Of a DNA stretch of 24,014 bases, positions 1 to 8,499 are shown in pieces. Source of the DNA: Microcystis sp. T1-4. GTDB lineage: Bacteria; Cyanobacteriota; Cyanobacteriia; Cyanobacteriales; Microcystaceae. The position numbers were made by a program, and so were the translations under genes. Under the pieces are notes generated by a model. That model worked only from the letters and a program-made list of their open reading frames with translations. It was not told the origin of the DNA and did no database searches. The first letter of the stretch is position 1. The number at the start of each line of letters is the position of its first letter. The stretch spans positions 1 through 24,014 of the forward strand of contig NZ_CAIP01000392.1 of assembly GCF_000297435.1 (NCBI RefSeq), in the 5' to 3' direction.

Positions 1-108
1 CCGGCACTAATTCCATCTCGCCAGTACTCCAATGAAGACGATGAACCCATTGTTTTCAATAGATTAAACCGTTGCGTTGTCGTTACAGCCAATACTACTA
101 TTGACTAG
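1..108 (+). CDS. 3' end of an unidentified CDS (partial)
   Basis: Frame 1 is open from the window edge to a TAG at 106-108 and encodes 35 residues beginning PALIPSRQYSNEDDEP and ending VVVTANTTID. The composition is protein-like and the stop is followed by a hairpin. The start and most of the gene lie outside the window, so the product cannot be named. The frame being open for 35 codons is weak evidence on its own; the hairpin at 161-202 between it and the convergent gene on the minus strand supports it being a real 3' end. Confidence 0.4.
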   Translation, partial: PALIPSRQYSNEDDEPIVFNRLNRCVVVTANTTID

Positions 109-160
109 CTTAGTTGGGGAAAAAATCTCAATGACCATCAATGGTTGACCTAAGAAAATA

Positions 161-202
161 TTTCAGTCTCTTCGTCGGTAAATAACCTATTAGAGACTGA
201 AA
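161..202. terminator. Bidirectional hairpin between convergent genes
   Basis: Arms TTTCAGTCTCT (161-171) and AGAGACTGAAA (192-202) are a perfect 11-bp inverted repeat with a 20-nt loop. An outer TAAGA (151-155) / TCTTA (205-209) match extends it imperfectly. It ends against the stop codon of the minus-strand gene and follows the plus-strand partial CDS, so a shared terminator is the simplest reading; a short mobile-element end is the alternative. Confidence 0.5.
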
Positions 203-206
203 AATC

Positions 207-437
207 TTAGTCATTCCATTCCCCTTTGGGTGGGACGGGAGGATTGCGGAGAAGATGGCGGGTTAAGTCCTTATCTGGTTCCCTCTCTCCTCTTAGCCAC
301 TGTTTAATCGCCGTTTCGATAATGCGACTAGGATCGTTAGTCAGGTGTTTAATCTGTTCCAACACTTCCGAGTCAATGTGAATAGCGATTTCAACTTTCT
401 CCGCCGTGCGCTGAGTCGGTGTAGCATTGTCGTTCAT
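207..437 (-). CDS. Small ribbon-helix-helix-like protein (antitoxin-like)
   Basis: Encodes 76 aa. The central part, VEIAIHIDSEVLEQIKHL followed by PSRIIETAIKQWLRGE, has the layout of a ribbon-helix-helix DNA-binding fold: one basic strand and two helices, as in CopG/Arc-type antitoxins. The acidic/proline C-terminus (PPVPPKGEWND) resembles the flexible toxin-binding tail of antitoxins. I chose the ATG at 437 over an in-frame TTG at 449 because it is the stronger start codon. No toxin gene follows it directly: downstream is only a hairpin and a convergent gene end, so if it is an antitoxin it is solitary. The assignment is by fold pattern only. Confidence 0.5.
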   Translation of the reverse strand: MNDNATPTQRTAEKVEIAIHIDSEVLEQIKHLTNDPSRIIETAIKQWLRGEREPDKDLTRHLLRNPPVPPKGEWND

Positions 438-770
438 AAGCTCTATCAAGGATTGCTATCTATCATTCTACCCGTCAGTCGAGGATTCTTATCCAAGAGT
501 TTATCTATAGTAATGGGATTTGGACAAATCATAGAGCTTTTCCTGAGCCATTGCCCTTTCCCTGATTTTGTCACCATAATCAAGCCTACCATAGTTTCCT
601 GTGGATGCCGAGAGGGAAAGCCAAGGCCAAAACCCTGACTATACTTGCAGTTTAGCTTTTTTTACCTTTTACTTTTCACTTTTGCTCCAGCCTTAGAGAC
701 TTTACCTTTACAATGAGTGAAGGAATCTAAAATTTTATAAACCCCTGACTTTTGCCAGCAGTGAACCACG
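438..770. other. Intergenic region upstream of lepA
   Basis: This separates the divergently oriented small RHH gene and lepA. A plus-strand open frame crosses it (345-638), but it overlaps the RHH gene on the opposite strand and its translation is low-complexity without a recognisable domain, so I do not call it. Promoters for both flanking genes should lie here, but I see no convincing -35/-10 pair. Confidence 0.3.
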
Positions 771-2582
771 ATGACTGACGTTCCCGTTTCTCGCATTCGC
801 AATTTTTCCATCATCGCTCATATCGATCATGGTAAATCAACTCTCGCCGATCGCCTCCTGCAAATTACGGGAACCGTAGCCCAACGGGAGATGAAAGAAC
901 AATTTCTTGATAATATGGACTTGGAACGGGAACGAGGTATCACCATCAAGTTACAAGCGGCACGCATGGATTACACCGCTAAGGATGGTCAAAAATACGT
1001 TCTCAATCTGATTGATACCCCGGGCCATGTGGATTTTTCCTATGAGGTTTCTCGGTCTCTAGCGGCGTGCGAGGGAGCTTTATTAGTTGTGGATGCGTCC
1101 CAAGGCGTAGAAGCGCAAACTTTAGCCAATGTTTACCTAGCACTGGAAAATAACCTCGAAATTATCCCAGTTTTAAATAAAATCGACCTACCCAGTGCCG
1201 AACCAGAACGGGTCGCGGCGGAAATCGAGGAAGTGGTGGGTTTAGACTGTAGTGAGGCGATTCGGGCCTCGGCTAAGGCTGGGATCGGTATTAATGATAT
1301 TCTAGAGTCGATCGTCCAATTAGTTCCCCCTCCCCAAGATACCCTCGAAGAACCCTTCCGAGCTTTAATTTTTGATAGTTATTACGACGCTTATCGAGGG
1401 GTAATTGTCTATTTCCGCGTCATGGATGGTCGGGTGAAAAAGGGCGATAAAATTCGTTTTATGGCTTCTGGTAAAGAATTTGTGATCGATGAATTGGGAA
1501 TTTTATCACCGCAACAGGTACAGGTAAATGAACTTCACGCGGGAGAAGTGGGTTATCTGGCAGCCGCGATTAAAACCGTCGCTGATGCCCGGGTGGGTGA
1601 TACGATTACTCTAACCGCTAAACCGGCACAAGAGCCTTTACCCGGTTATACAGAAGCAAAACCGATGGTTTTCTGCGGATTATTCCCCACGGATGCTGAT
1701 CAGTATGCCGATCTCAAAGATGCCCTGGAAAAGTTAAAATTAAACGATGCAGCCCTATCCTACGAACCGGAAACTTCTAGCGCCATGGGTTTTGGTTTCC
1801 GTTGCGGTTTCTTGGGACTGCTACACATGGAAATTGTGCAGGAAAGACTAGAAAGGGAATATAACTTAGATTTAATTACCACTGCTCCCTCGGTAGTTTA
1901 TCAGGTCACTACCACCGATGGCGAAATTGTCGAAGTGGATAATCCCAGTTTGTTACCTTCCCCACAAAAACGGGAAAAAATTGAGGAACCTTATATCCAA
2001 GTGGAAATGATTACTCCGGAAACCTATGTAGGCGCTTTGATGGAATTATGTCAAAGTCGTCGGGGAGTTTTCAAGGATATGCGTTATTTTACTAAAACCC
2101 GCACCGCTTTGATTTATGAGTTACCTTTAGCGGAAGTGGTGACAGACTTTTTTGATCAATTAAAATCTCGATCGCGCGGTTACGCTAGTATGGAATATCA
2201 ATTAATTGGCTATCGGGAAAATGAGCTAGTTAAATTAGATATTATGGTCAATGGTGATCCCGTTGATGCTTTAGCGATGATCGTTCACCGGGATAAAGCT
2301 TATTATGTTGGTCGTGCGTTAACCGAAAAGTTAAAAGAATTGATTCCCCGGCATCAATTTAAGGTTCCCATTCAGGCCGCTATTGGTTCTAAAATTATCG
2401 CTAGTGAACATATTCCCGCTTTAAGAAAGGATGTCTTAGCTAAGTGTTATGGTGGTGATATTAGCCGCAAGAAAAAGCTGTTAGACAAGCAAGCAAAAGG
2501 GAAGAAACGGATGAAAGCGATCGGAACTGTTGATGTCCCGCAAGAGGCATTTATGGCAGTCCTAAAACTCGATCCTCAGTAA
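771..2582 (+). CDS. lepA: Elongation factor 4 (LepA), ribosomal back-translocase GTPase
   Basis: Encodes 603 aa, the usual length of bacterial LepA/EF-4. This translational GTPase acts on stalled or stressed ribosomes and on 30S biogenesis in the cytoplasm. GTPase motifs are in order: G1 AHIDHGKST (about residues 16-24), the switch-I segment ERERGITIK, G3 DTPGHVDF and G4 NKIDLP. The LepA-specific C-terminal domain is present, including the conserved lysine-rich end (SRKKKLLDKQAKGKKRMK) and the terminal segment GTVDVPQEAFMAVLK. The ATG at 771 gives the canonical N-terminus (TDVPVSRIRNFSIIAHIDHG). The gene stands alone: a strong terminator follows it. Codon use matches the other core genes here. 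Confidence 0.98.
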   Translation: MTDVPVSRIRNFSIIAHIDHGKSTLADRLLQITGTVAQREMKEQFLDNMDLERERGITIKLQAARMDYTAKDGQKYVLNLIDTPGHVDFSYEVSRSLAACEGALLVVDASQGVEAQTLANVYLALENNLEIIPVLNKIDLPSAEPERVAAEIEEVVGLDCSEAIRASAKAGIGINDILESIVQLVPPPQDTLEEPFRALIFDSYYDAYRGVIVYFRVMDGRVKKGDKIRFMASGKEFVIDELGILSPQQVQVNELHAGEVGYLAAAIKTVADARVGDTITLTAKPAQEPLPGYTEAKPMVFCGLFPTDADQYADLKDALEKLKLNDAALSYEPETSSAMGFGFRCGFLGLLHMEIVQERLEREYNLDLITTAPSVVYQVTTTDGEIVEVDNPSLLPSPQKREKIEEPYIQVEMITPETYVGALMELCQSRRGVFKDMRYFTKTRTALIYELPLAEVVTDFFDQLKSRSRGYASMEYQLIGYRENELVKLDIMVNGDPVDALAMIVHRDKAYYVGRALTEKLKELIPRHQFKVPIQAAIGSKIIASEHIPALRKDVLAKCYGGDISRKKKLLDKQAKGKKRMKAIGTVDVPQEAFMAVLKLDPQ

Positions 2583-2589
2583 AATCTTG

Positions 2590-2614
2590 GGGTGAGTCAA
2601 TCCTCACCCTTTTT
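2590..2614 (+). terminator. Rho-independent terminator of lepA
   Basis: GGGTGAG (2590-2596), loop TCAATC, CTCACCC (2603-2609), then five T. The 7-bp stem is perfect and sits 7 nt after the lepA stop, which separates lepA from the downstream ATPase-nuclease pair. Confidence 0.85.
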
Positions 2615-2641
2615 AGTTTTGGCAGAGGGAAAGAAATTATT

Positions 2642-3817
2642 ATGAAACTTTTGAAATTATCCTATCAAGATTTATCCTCTGGATTAAGTATAGATTCTTG
2701 CGAGGTTTTTCCAGATTTGAATTTATTAGTTGGTATCTCAGGTGCAGGAAAAACCTCGATTTTAAAGGCTATTAGTAATTTAAAAAGAATCGCTAACGGT
2801 GAGTCTATAAATGGAGTAAAATGGGATGTAGAACTTTTAACCAATGATCATGTTCGTTATCATTGGTTGGGTGAATTTGAGGTTAGAAAAGCTCGTTCTC
2901 TCATCAAGATTGAAGAAGATGAAGTCAATAGTAATGACGGCGAAAATAAGGTTAGTATAATTAGGGAAACTCTTTTAAAAGATCAAGAGGTTTTGATCGC
3001 AAGAAATCAAGAGGTAATTGAGTTTAAACATTCAAAGACACCAAAACTACCATCTTATTTAAGCTGTATAGAGCTTTTCAATCAAGAAGAAGATGTTTTC
3101 CCTGTTCGACAGGAATTTAACAAAATGGTTTTCAATCCACTTAAGTTTAATATCTCATCTTCAACATTGGATAAAATCCTTAGAGACTACGAATATACCT
3201 CTCTCTCTGAATTACAATCGAGTCAACTTCCTATTTCCGACAAACTACTGATCACTTATAAAAAATATCCCGATACGTTCGAGATAATAAAGAGAAAGTT
3301 TTTAGATATTTTCCCTCAAGTTGAAGATTTAAAAATAGAATTTTTAGAACCATTCAAACTAGGTGATATTGGTATGCTTGTTTCATTAACTCCAATTTTT
3401 TTACTTGAAGACTTACCTCGCATACAAATAAAAGAAAAAAACTCTCATGTCTGGATTGTAGAACCAAATATCTCCTCTGGAATGATAAAAAGCCTGATGT
3501 TCTTAGCAACGATCAAATTATCTCCTGATGGCAGTGTTATATTAATCGATGAATTTGAAAATAGTTTGGGGGTTAACTGTTTGGACACTTTAACAGAAGA
3601 TTTATTAGTTAATTATCGAGATTTACAGTTTATTATTACCAGTCATCATCCCTATATAATTAATAATATCAGTCCTGCCTATTGGAAAATAGTCACTCGT
3701 AAAGGAGGAGTAATTCAGGTACACAATGCGGCTGATTTTCATATTTCTAAAACTCGACAAAAAGCCTTTATTGATCTTATCAATGTCCTAGAAGAATTTC
3801 CCCAAGGAATTAGTTAA
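2642..3817 (+). CDS. AAA/ABC-class ATPase of an ATPase-TOPRIM pair
   Basis: Encodes 391 aa. Walker A is GISGAGKTS (residues 31-39), a signature-like segment SSGMIKSLM lies near 278-287, Walker B is SVILIDEFEN near 298-307, and the H-loop is ITSHHP near 331-336. This is the SMC/OLD-like (AAA_15/AAA_21) ATPase layout used by many anti-phage systems. The start has an upstream AGAGGG-type ribosome site. The stop is 3 nt before the next ATG, so the two genes form an operon with a TOPRIM-type partner, as in RloA/RloB-like, Gabija-like (there fused) or PARIS-like ATPase-nuclease pairs. Compared with lepA the gene is AT-rich, which suggests acquisition. Exact system type is inference. Confidence 0.8.
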   Translation: MKLLKLSYQDLSSGLSIDSCEVFPDLNLLVGISGAGKTSILKAISNLKRIANGESINGVKWDVELLTNDHVRYHWLGEFEVRKARSLIKIEEDEVNSNDGENKVSIIRETLLKDQEVLIARNQEVIEFKHSKTPKLPSYLSCIELFNQEEDVFPVRQEFNKMVFNPLKFNISSSTLDKILRDYEYTSLSELQSSQLPISDKLLITYKKYPDTFEIIKRKFLDIFPQVEDLKIEFLEPFKLGDIGMLVSLTPIFLLEDLPRIQIKEKNSHVWIVEPNISSGMIKSLMFLATIKLSPDGSVILIDEFENSLGVNCLDTLTEDLLVNYRDLQFIITSHHPYIINNISPAYWKIVTRKGGVIQVHNAADFHISKTRQKAFIDLINVLEEFPQGIS

Positions 3818-3820
3818 TCG

Positions 3821-4504
3821 ATGAATATTTATTTTTTAGTTGAAGGAAGAAGTACCGAAAAAAAGCTTTATACTGCCTGGTTAACTTATCTTATTCCCGA
3901 ATTTAAGCGAGTTGATTTTTACGATCAAGTCAATCACAACAATTACTTTCTGATTAGTGGTAATGGCTACCCCTCGATACTTGATGAGGGAATTCCTAAC
4001 GCCATCGATAAAATTCAAGAAGTATCCAAATATAACTATCTAGTCATCTGTCTCGATGCTGATGAGGATACTGTCGAAGAAAGAGAACAATATGTTAATG
4101 ACTTTATCACCAAAAATATTACTATCCCCGCACAACTTGAAATCGTGATCATTATTCAAAATCGCTGTTTTGAAACATGGCTATTAGGCAATCGCACAAT
4201 ATTTAATCCTAAACAACCTTTACAGGGACTTTTAGCTGATTATGTTCAACACTATGATGTTTACGAAAATGATCCCGAACTAATGGGTAGATTTAATTGC
4301 AGAAATCATGCCGATTTTCATTTTGCTTATCTAAAGTCTATTTTTGAAGCTAAAAAGTTGTCTTATTCTAAAAAATTCCCTGGGGTAGCTCAAGAACAAT
4401 ACTATCTTAATCAATTAAAAAAGCGTATCGATAAAACTGAACACTTAAAAACCTTTCAGAAATTTATTAATTTTTGTGATAATATTCGTCAAAATTTTAG
4501 ATAA
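3821..4504 (+). CDS. TOPRIM/RloB-like putative nuclease, partner of the upstream ATPase
   Basis: Encodes 227 aa. The N-terminus MNIYFLVEGRSTEKKLY gives the TOPRIM-type glutamate (E8) at the end of a hydrophobic strand. The second acidic motif LVICLDADED (D79, D81) follows another strand. A later segment, NRCFETWLLGN, resembles the FE-x-WLL segment of RloB/DUF4276-like proteins. These features fit a metal-dependent nuclease or effector rather than a kinase. It lies 3 nt after the ATPase gene and has the same low GC, so the pair probably works together, with the ATPase as sensor or regulator. The RloB family label is by motif resemblance; a DUF4435-type label is possible. Confidence 0.65.
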   Translation: MNIYFLVEGRSTEKKLYTAWLTYLIPEFKRVDFYDQVNHNNYFLISGNGYPSILDEGIPNAIDKIQEVSKYNYLVICLDADEDTVEEREQYVNDFITKNITIPAQLEIVIIIQNRCFETWLLGNRTIFNPKQPLQGLLADYVQHYDVYENDPELMGRFNCRNHADFHFAYLKSIFEAKKLSYSKKFPGVAQEQYYLNQLKKRIDKTEHLKTFQKFINFCDNIRQNFR

Positions 4505-4648
4505 ATTGATCTGTGGTGCTTCTGCCAAGGATGAAATATAAGCTGATCTGGCATCGTCTCCTGACTAATAGCTGATTGAGAATACAAGACTATGACAAGG
4601 CTTTTGTCCTATAAATTTCTAGGTCGGCAGATTTTTGTAGTATTGTAG

Positions 4649-4654
4649 TATAAT
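4649..4654 (+). promoter_or_regulatory. Candidate -10 box (TATAAT) upstream of the ABC transporter
   Basis: A perfect TATAAT lies 95 nt upstream of the transporter ATG in the context TAGTATAATGG. No good -35 hexamer is present at 16-18 nt, so the call is weak. The rest of the 4505-4748 gap holds nothing else I recognise. Confidence 0.3.
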
Positions 4655-4748
4655 GGTAACTCCAGAAAAACAATCATAAAAGTGCCGTCAGTCTCTTCAG
4701 TTAGCAGTTACCAGATAGAAGTTAAAAATTGGCAATTTACTTGATGTT

Positions 4749-6563
4749 ATGGCTTCCTTCCGCGATATTCTCAGTTACTATCGCAATTATCAAAAAGCCG
4801 CCTTTTTGAGCATTGCTGCCTCCAGTGTCTTTGAAATTATCGATCTGATGGTTCCCTACGCTGTCGGACAGATTCTTAATGTTCTTTCCGATCAACCTTT
4901 AGATGGATTCGTGCAATCTTTAGTTGATCGCACCATGATTTTAACTCCCTTTGCCTCAGAAAAGTGGGTTAGTTTGGCGGTATTATTAGGCTTAATTTTC
5001 CTAACCACAGTAATTAAAGCACCAATTCAGCCTTGGCTGAGTGTATGGTTTCACTGGGAAATATCCTTAAGAGCGCGACGAGATCATCTCAGAAAAATTA
5101 TTGCCAAAATTCTCACCTTACCCCTATCTTTTTACGATGAAAATAATCCAGGACGCATCGCTAACCGGATTGCCAAAGGGATAGAAAGTTATACTTGGAC
5201 TTATCCCGAAGTGGCGGGAATGATGATCCCAAAATTGTTTAGAGTTTTTGGTATCTTTATTGTTATTTGGGTAATTCAATGGCAAATCGCCCTCGCTTTT
5301 GTCATTTCTTTTGTATTAATTCTAGTTTTTATTGTCAGAGATTTAAAAGATTTAATGCAAAAAGAAAGAACTCTTGATCGGCACATCGAAAATACTCAAA
5401 GTCGCAATTCTGAGATTATTACTAATATCAAAACTGTCAAAGCTTTTGCCACGGAAGGACAGGAGTTATATCGTCAAAAACAGCGTTTAGAGAGAGAATT
5501 TACCTACGTTATCCATCGCATTCATAAGGGTTATGTGGACTTAATTACTTGGGAAAAAACCCTTGTACAAGCTAGTTTATTTGGAGTATTTTTCTTTACT
5601 CTTCTAGCCACCGTTCAACAGAAAATCTCGATCGGGCATTTTATCACCACCTATACCCTAGCTAGTATGGCCTATGCGGAATTAGATCCCCTATCCCAAA
5701 TGGCAGAAACTTTCGCTCGTCGCTATGCTTCTATGGCCCGTTTACAGGAATTTATCAACTTACCCAGTGGCACTGATGCAGGTAGTCTTTTAGCCGATCA
5801 TGCTCAAGATAATCCCTATCATTTTACGGGGAAATTAGAATTAAGAAATCTTAACTTTGGCTATAGTCCAGAAAGAACTATTCTCAAGGATATTAATCTG
5901 CTGATTGAACCCTATCAAACCGTGGCATTAGTAGGAAGATCGGGTTCAGGAAAATCCACTTTAGTTAAGTTACTTTTCCGCTATTTTGAACCGAATCAAG
6001 GGCAAATTATGATGGATGGCGAGGATATTCGTCGCTTAGATGTCACTTGGTATCGGCGACGGTTAGCGATTGTCCATCAAGAAGTAGATGTGTTTAATGG
6101 TACGGTATTAGAAAATCTCACCTACGGTAATCCTAATATTAGCTTCGAGAAGGTAGCAGAAGCCTGTAAAATTGCCCGCGTCGATGAATTTATTCATGAA
6201 TTACCTAATGGTTATTCCACTATTGTAGGGGAAAGGGGCGTGCGTCTTTCGGGGGGACAAAGACAGCGTTTAGGAATTGCTAGGGCCTTAATTGTCGATC
6301 CGGATGTGTTAGTTTTTGATGAGGCTACTTCTAGCTTAGATTATGAGTCAGAAAGAGCCATTCAACTAGCCATGAAATCCATTTTAGGCACTCGCACCAC
6401 GATTATTATCGCCCACCGTCTCAGTACCGTTCGAGAAGCGGATCAAATTGTCGTCTTGGATAATGGTCGCATTGTCGAGATCGGTAGCCATGACCAATTA
6501 TTAAATCAGCAGGGAATCTATCAGCGTCTCCACTCTTTACAAGAAAGCGGTGAACTGGTTTAG
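4749..6563 (+). CDS. ABC transporter, fused permease and ATPase (MsbA/exporter type)
   Basis: Encodes 604 aa with a type-I exporter half-transporter layout. An N-terminal membrane domain (about residues 1-330) has several hydrophobic spans, for example around 16-40, 75-95, 155-195 and 270-310. The C-terminal nucleotide-binding domain carries Walker A GRSGSGKST (about 395-403), the signature LSGGQRQRLG (about 499-508), Walker B DVLVFDEATSSLD and the switch histidine in IIAHRLST. A homodimer in the inner membrane would be expected. The substrate (lipid, peptide or drug) cannot be told from sequence. It has its own upstream gap and is not in an obvious operon with the ATPase-nuclease pair. Confidence 0.9.
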   Translation: MASFRDILSYYRNYQKAAFLSIAASSVFEIIDLMVPYAVGQILNVLSDQPLDGFVQSLVDRTMILTPFASEKWVSLAVLLGLIFLTTVIKAPIQPWLSVWFHWEISLRARRDHLRKIIAKILTLPLSFYDENNPGRIANRIAKGIESYTWTYPEVAGMMIPKLFRVFGIFIVIWVIQWQIALAFVISFVLILVFIVRDLKDLMQKERTLDRHIENTQSRNSEIITNIKTVKAFATEGQELYRQKQRLEREFTYVIHRIHKGYVDLITWEKTLVQASLFGVFFFTLLATVQQKISIGHFITTYTLASMAYAELDPLSQMAETFARRYASMARLQEFINLPSGTDAGSLLADHAQDNPYHFTGKLELRNLNFGYSPERTILKDINLLIEPYQTVALVGRSGSGKSTLVKLLFRYFEPNQGQIMMDGEDIRRLDVTWYRRRLAIVHQEVDVFNGTVLENLTYGNPNISFEKVAEACKIARVDEFIHELPNGYSTIVGERGVRLSGGQRQRLGIARALIVDPDVLVFDEATSSLDYESERAIQLAMKSILGTRTTIIIAHRLSTVREADQIVVLDNGRIVEIGSHDQLLNQQGIYQRLHSLQESGELV

Positions 6564-6620
6564 TCTTAAAATAGTCTCCGATAGCGGACCGAGAAAATAT
6601 ATCTAATGGGAGTTGATACT

Positions 6621-6941
6621 ATGTCTAACGAAACCGTTACCTATTCCCTAGAAGCTGTTTTGACTAGGATTGAGGGGAAAATTGACAGCTTCCAAAAAGA
6701 TGTTAACCAAAAATTTGACACCTTCCAAAAAGATGTTGACCAAAAATTTGACAAAATCGACGAACGGTTAAATAAGCTAGAGGTAGGACAGGCAAAGTTA
6801 ACCGAAAAGGTTGAGGGAATCGATAATCGCTTACAATCAGTGGAAGGAACCCAAAAAAATCAGGTTTGGACATTAATTATTCTTTTGGCAAGTGCGATCG
6901 CTACAGCTGGTTGGAAAGTATTTTTTTCGGGTAATCCCTAG
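6621..6941 (+). CDS. Small coiled-coil protein with a C-terminal membrane anchor
   Basis: Encodes 106 aa. Residues from about 5 to 80 are charged heptad/11-mer repeats (FQKDVNQKFDT, FQKDVDQKFDK, IDERLNKLEVG), predicting a long coiled coil. The C-terminal VWTLIILLASAIATAGWKVFF is a single membrane span ending close to the tail. I chose the ATG at 6621 because GGGAG sits 8 nt upstream; an ATG at 6606 would place that ribosome site inside the gene. It follows the ABC transporter by 57 nt. A tail-anchored coiled coil of this kind is common in cyanobacteria, but no function is known to me. Confidence 0.7.
   Translation: MSNETVTYSLEAVLTRIEGKIDSFQKDVNQKFDTFQKDVDQKFDKIDERLNKLEVGQAKLTEKVEGIDNRLQSVEGTQKNQVWTLIILLASAIATAGWKVFFSGNP
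6690..6755 (+). repeat. 33-bp tandem duplication inside the coiled-coil gene
   Basis: Units 6690-6722 and 6723-6755 differ by only a few bases and encode FQKDVNQKFDT and FQKDVDQKFDK. The duplication keeps the reading frame and adds one 11-residue coiled-coil period. Confidence 0.85.
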
Positions 6942-7001
6942 AATTAATAGTAGCAACCTCACCCCCCCTTATCCTGATCGGCATGGGTTCAATCATCAAG
7001 T

Positions 7002-7988
7002 TTAACCCTCTGCTAACCAGCGCACGGCATCCTTAGCGTGGTAGGTTAAGATAATATCGGCACCGGCCCGTTTAAAGCTGGTTAAAGTCTCTAAAGTCAC
7101 CCGTTTTTCGTCAATCCAGCCATTTAACGCCGCCGCTTTAATCATTGAATATTCCCCCGATACATTATAGGCAGCCACGGGTAAATTAGTCATTTCCTTG
7201 ATTCTCCAGATAATATCCAGGTAAGACAGGGCAGGTTTTACCATTAACATATCTGCTCCCTCTAATACGTCTAATTCCACCTCTTTTAAGGCTTCTCTGG
7301 CATTACCCGGATCCATTTGGTAGGTTCTGCGATCGCCGAATTGGGGCGTAGAATCAGCCGCATCCCGAAACGGACCATAATAGGCAGAGGCATATTTAGC
7401 GGTATAGGAAAGAATTGGTGTATCACTATAACCAGCCTCATCCAATCCTTGACGAATTGCCTGGACAAAACCATCCATCATTCCCGACGGTGCAATGATA
7501 TCCACTCCCGCTTTTACCTGAGAAACGGCGGTTTTTTGCAATAATTCCAGAGTAGGATCGTTTAACACCCTGCCGGTTAAATCTCCCGTTTGCAGATAAC
7601 CACAATGACCATGGTTGGTATATTCACACAAACAAGTATCGGCGACAATGAGTAGATCGGGAACTGCCTCTTTAATTGCTGTGGCTGCTTTTTGCACAAT
7701 ACCATGATCGTGCCATGCTCCCGTCGCCTCTGTGTCTTTACTTTCTGGCAGCCCGAATAAAATAATCGCTGGAATTCCTAAATCCCGCACTTCCTTGGCT
7801 TCGTCAACAATTTTATCGATTGATAATTGATACACCCCCGGCATCGATTTGACTTCTAAGGCAATACCTTCCCCCGTCGTGGCGAAAAGAGGATAGATAA
7901 AGTCATTGGCTGTCAAGACGGTTTCACTCACCAGACGGCGCATTTGAGGGGTTTGACGCAGACGACGGGGGCGATGAATAGGAAACAT
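7002..7988 (-). CDS. hemB: Delta-aminolevulinic acid dehydratase (porphobilinogen synthase)
   Basis: Encodes 328 aa, full length for HemB, which condenses two 5-aminolevulinate molecules to porphobilinogen in haem/chlorophyll/bilin synthesis (cytoplasm). The metal-site segment DTCLCEYTNHGHCGYL has the three-cysteine (Zn-type) pattern. The two active-site lysines are visible in YTAKYASAYYGPFRDAA and DMLMVKPALSYLDI; the latter forms the Schiff base in characterised enzymes. The N-terminus FPIHRPRRLRQTPQMRRLV is typical, and supports the ATG at 7988 although no strong ribosome site precedes it. It is monocistronic, with a large upstream gap containing palindromes. Confidence 0.97.
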   Translation of the reverse strand: MFPIHRPRRLRQTPQMRRLVSETVLTANDFIYPLFATTGEGIALEVKSMPGVYQLSIDKIVDEAKEVRDLGIPAIILFGLPESKDTEATGAWHDHGIVQKAATAIKEAVPDLLIVADTCLCEYTNHGHCGYLQTGDLTGRVLNDPTLELLQKTAVSQVKAGVDIIAPSGMMDGFVQAIRQGLDEAGYSDTPILSYTAKYASAYYGPFRDAADSTPQFGDRRTYQMDPGNAREALKEVELDVLEGADMLMVKPALSYLDIIWRIKEMTNLPVAAYNVSGEYSMIKAAALNGWIDEKRVTLETLTSFKRAGADIILTYHAKDAVRWLAEG

Positions 7989-8268
7989 AGTTTTTTGTGA
8001 TTAAATCGGGAATCTGGTCTCGATTCTTTAGTTTAAATCTTTGCTGAGGATGAACACAAATCAATTCAGCCAGCTGCTGGCTGCCGGCAGCTATAGGCAA
8101 TATTTAGTTATTTTGAGCTTAATCAAACTATTTAGGTCAAAAATGACCTGATGAGGCTCTATCGTCGTTTTGAGGGCGAAAAACCAGCAATTTGACTAAA
8201 ATTTAATCTTTATAGCGATCAATTTTGCTGTCGCCACCACCGCATCTATTTACAAAACTTTACCTCAT

Positions 8269-8306
8269 CAGTTATCAGTTACCAGTTATCAGTTATCAGT
8301 TATCAG
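8269..8306. repeat. Tandem CAGTTAT heptamer repeat
   Basis: About five units of CAGTTAT/CAGTTAC in head-to-tail order. The same heptamer recurs at about 13760-13788 in this window. It is a short tandem repeat of the kind scattered through cyanobacterial intergenic regions. Confidence 0.8.
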
Positions 8307-8422
8307 ATGTGAGTTTTCAGTTCACTGATGGCTCTCTTGGATATTGGCTGAAAAATGTTCATGGTGTTACATTAGCGGCGCAAGCGTTCACTGATTACTG
8401 ATTACTGTTCACTGTTCACTGA

Positions 8423-8449
8423 CTCCCAAAACCCATCTCCATTTGGGAG
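8423..8449 (+). other. Hairpin in the leader of the phasin-like gene
   Basis: CTCCCAAA (8423-8430) and TTTGGGAG (8442-8449) form a perfect 8-bp stem with an 11-nt loop, 50 nt upstream of the start codon. No T-run follows, so a 5'-UTR structure is more likely than a terminator. Confidence 0.45.
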
Positions 8450-8499
8450 AAGGATCGTTTATTCTAGTAGGTAAGAGCGATCAATTCAGGATTTTTGCG

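Larger units (their letters stand above)
7989..8499. other. Intergenic region with palindromes and tandem heptamers (hemB upstream)
   Basis: This gap between the divergent hemB and phasin-like genes holds, from left to right: overlapping palindromes CAGCCAG-CTG-CTGGCTG (8067-8083) and GCTGCCGGCAGC (8080-8091); AGGTCA-AAAA-TGACCT (8134-8149); the tandem TCAGTTA-type repeat (8269-8306); a run of GTTCACTGATTACT variants (about 8388-8421); and a hairpin at 8423-8449. No protein-coding signal is apparent. Any of the palindromes could be an operator for hemB, but nothing in the sequence proves it. Confidence 0.5.

Noticed and set aside
345..638. Plus-strand open frame of 97 codons upstream of lepA
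   Set aside because: It overlaps the better supported minus-strand RHH gene, has no recognisable domain and no ribosome site.
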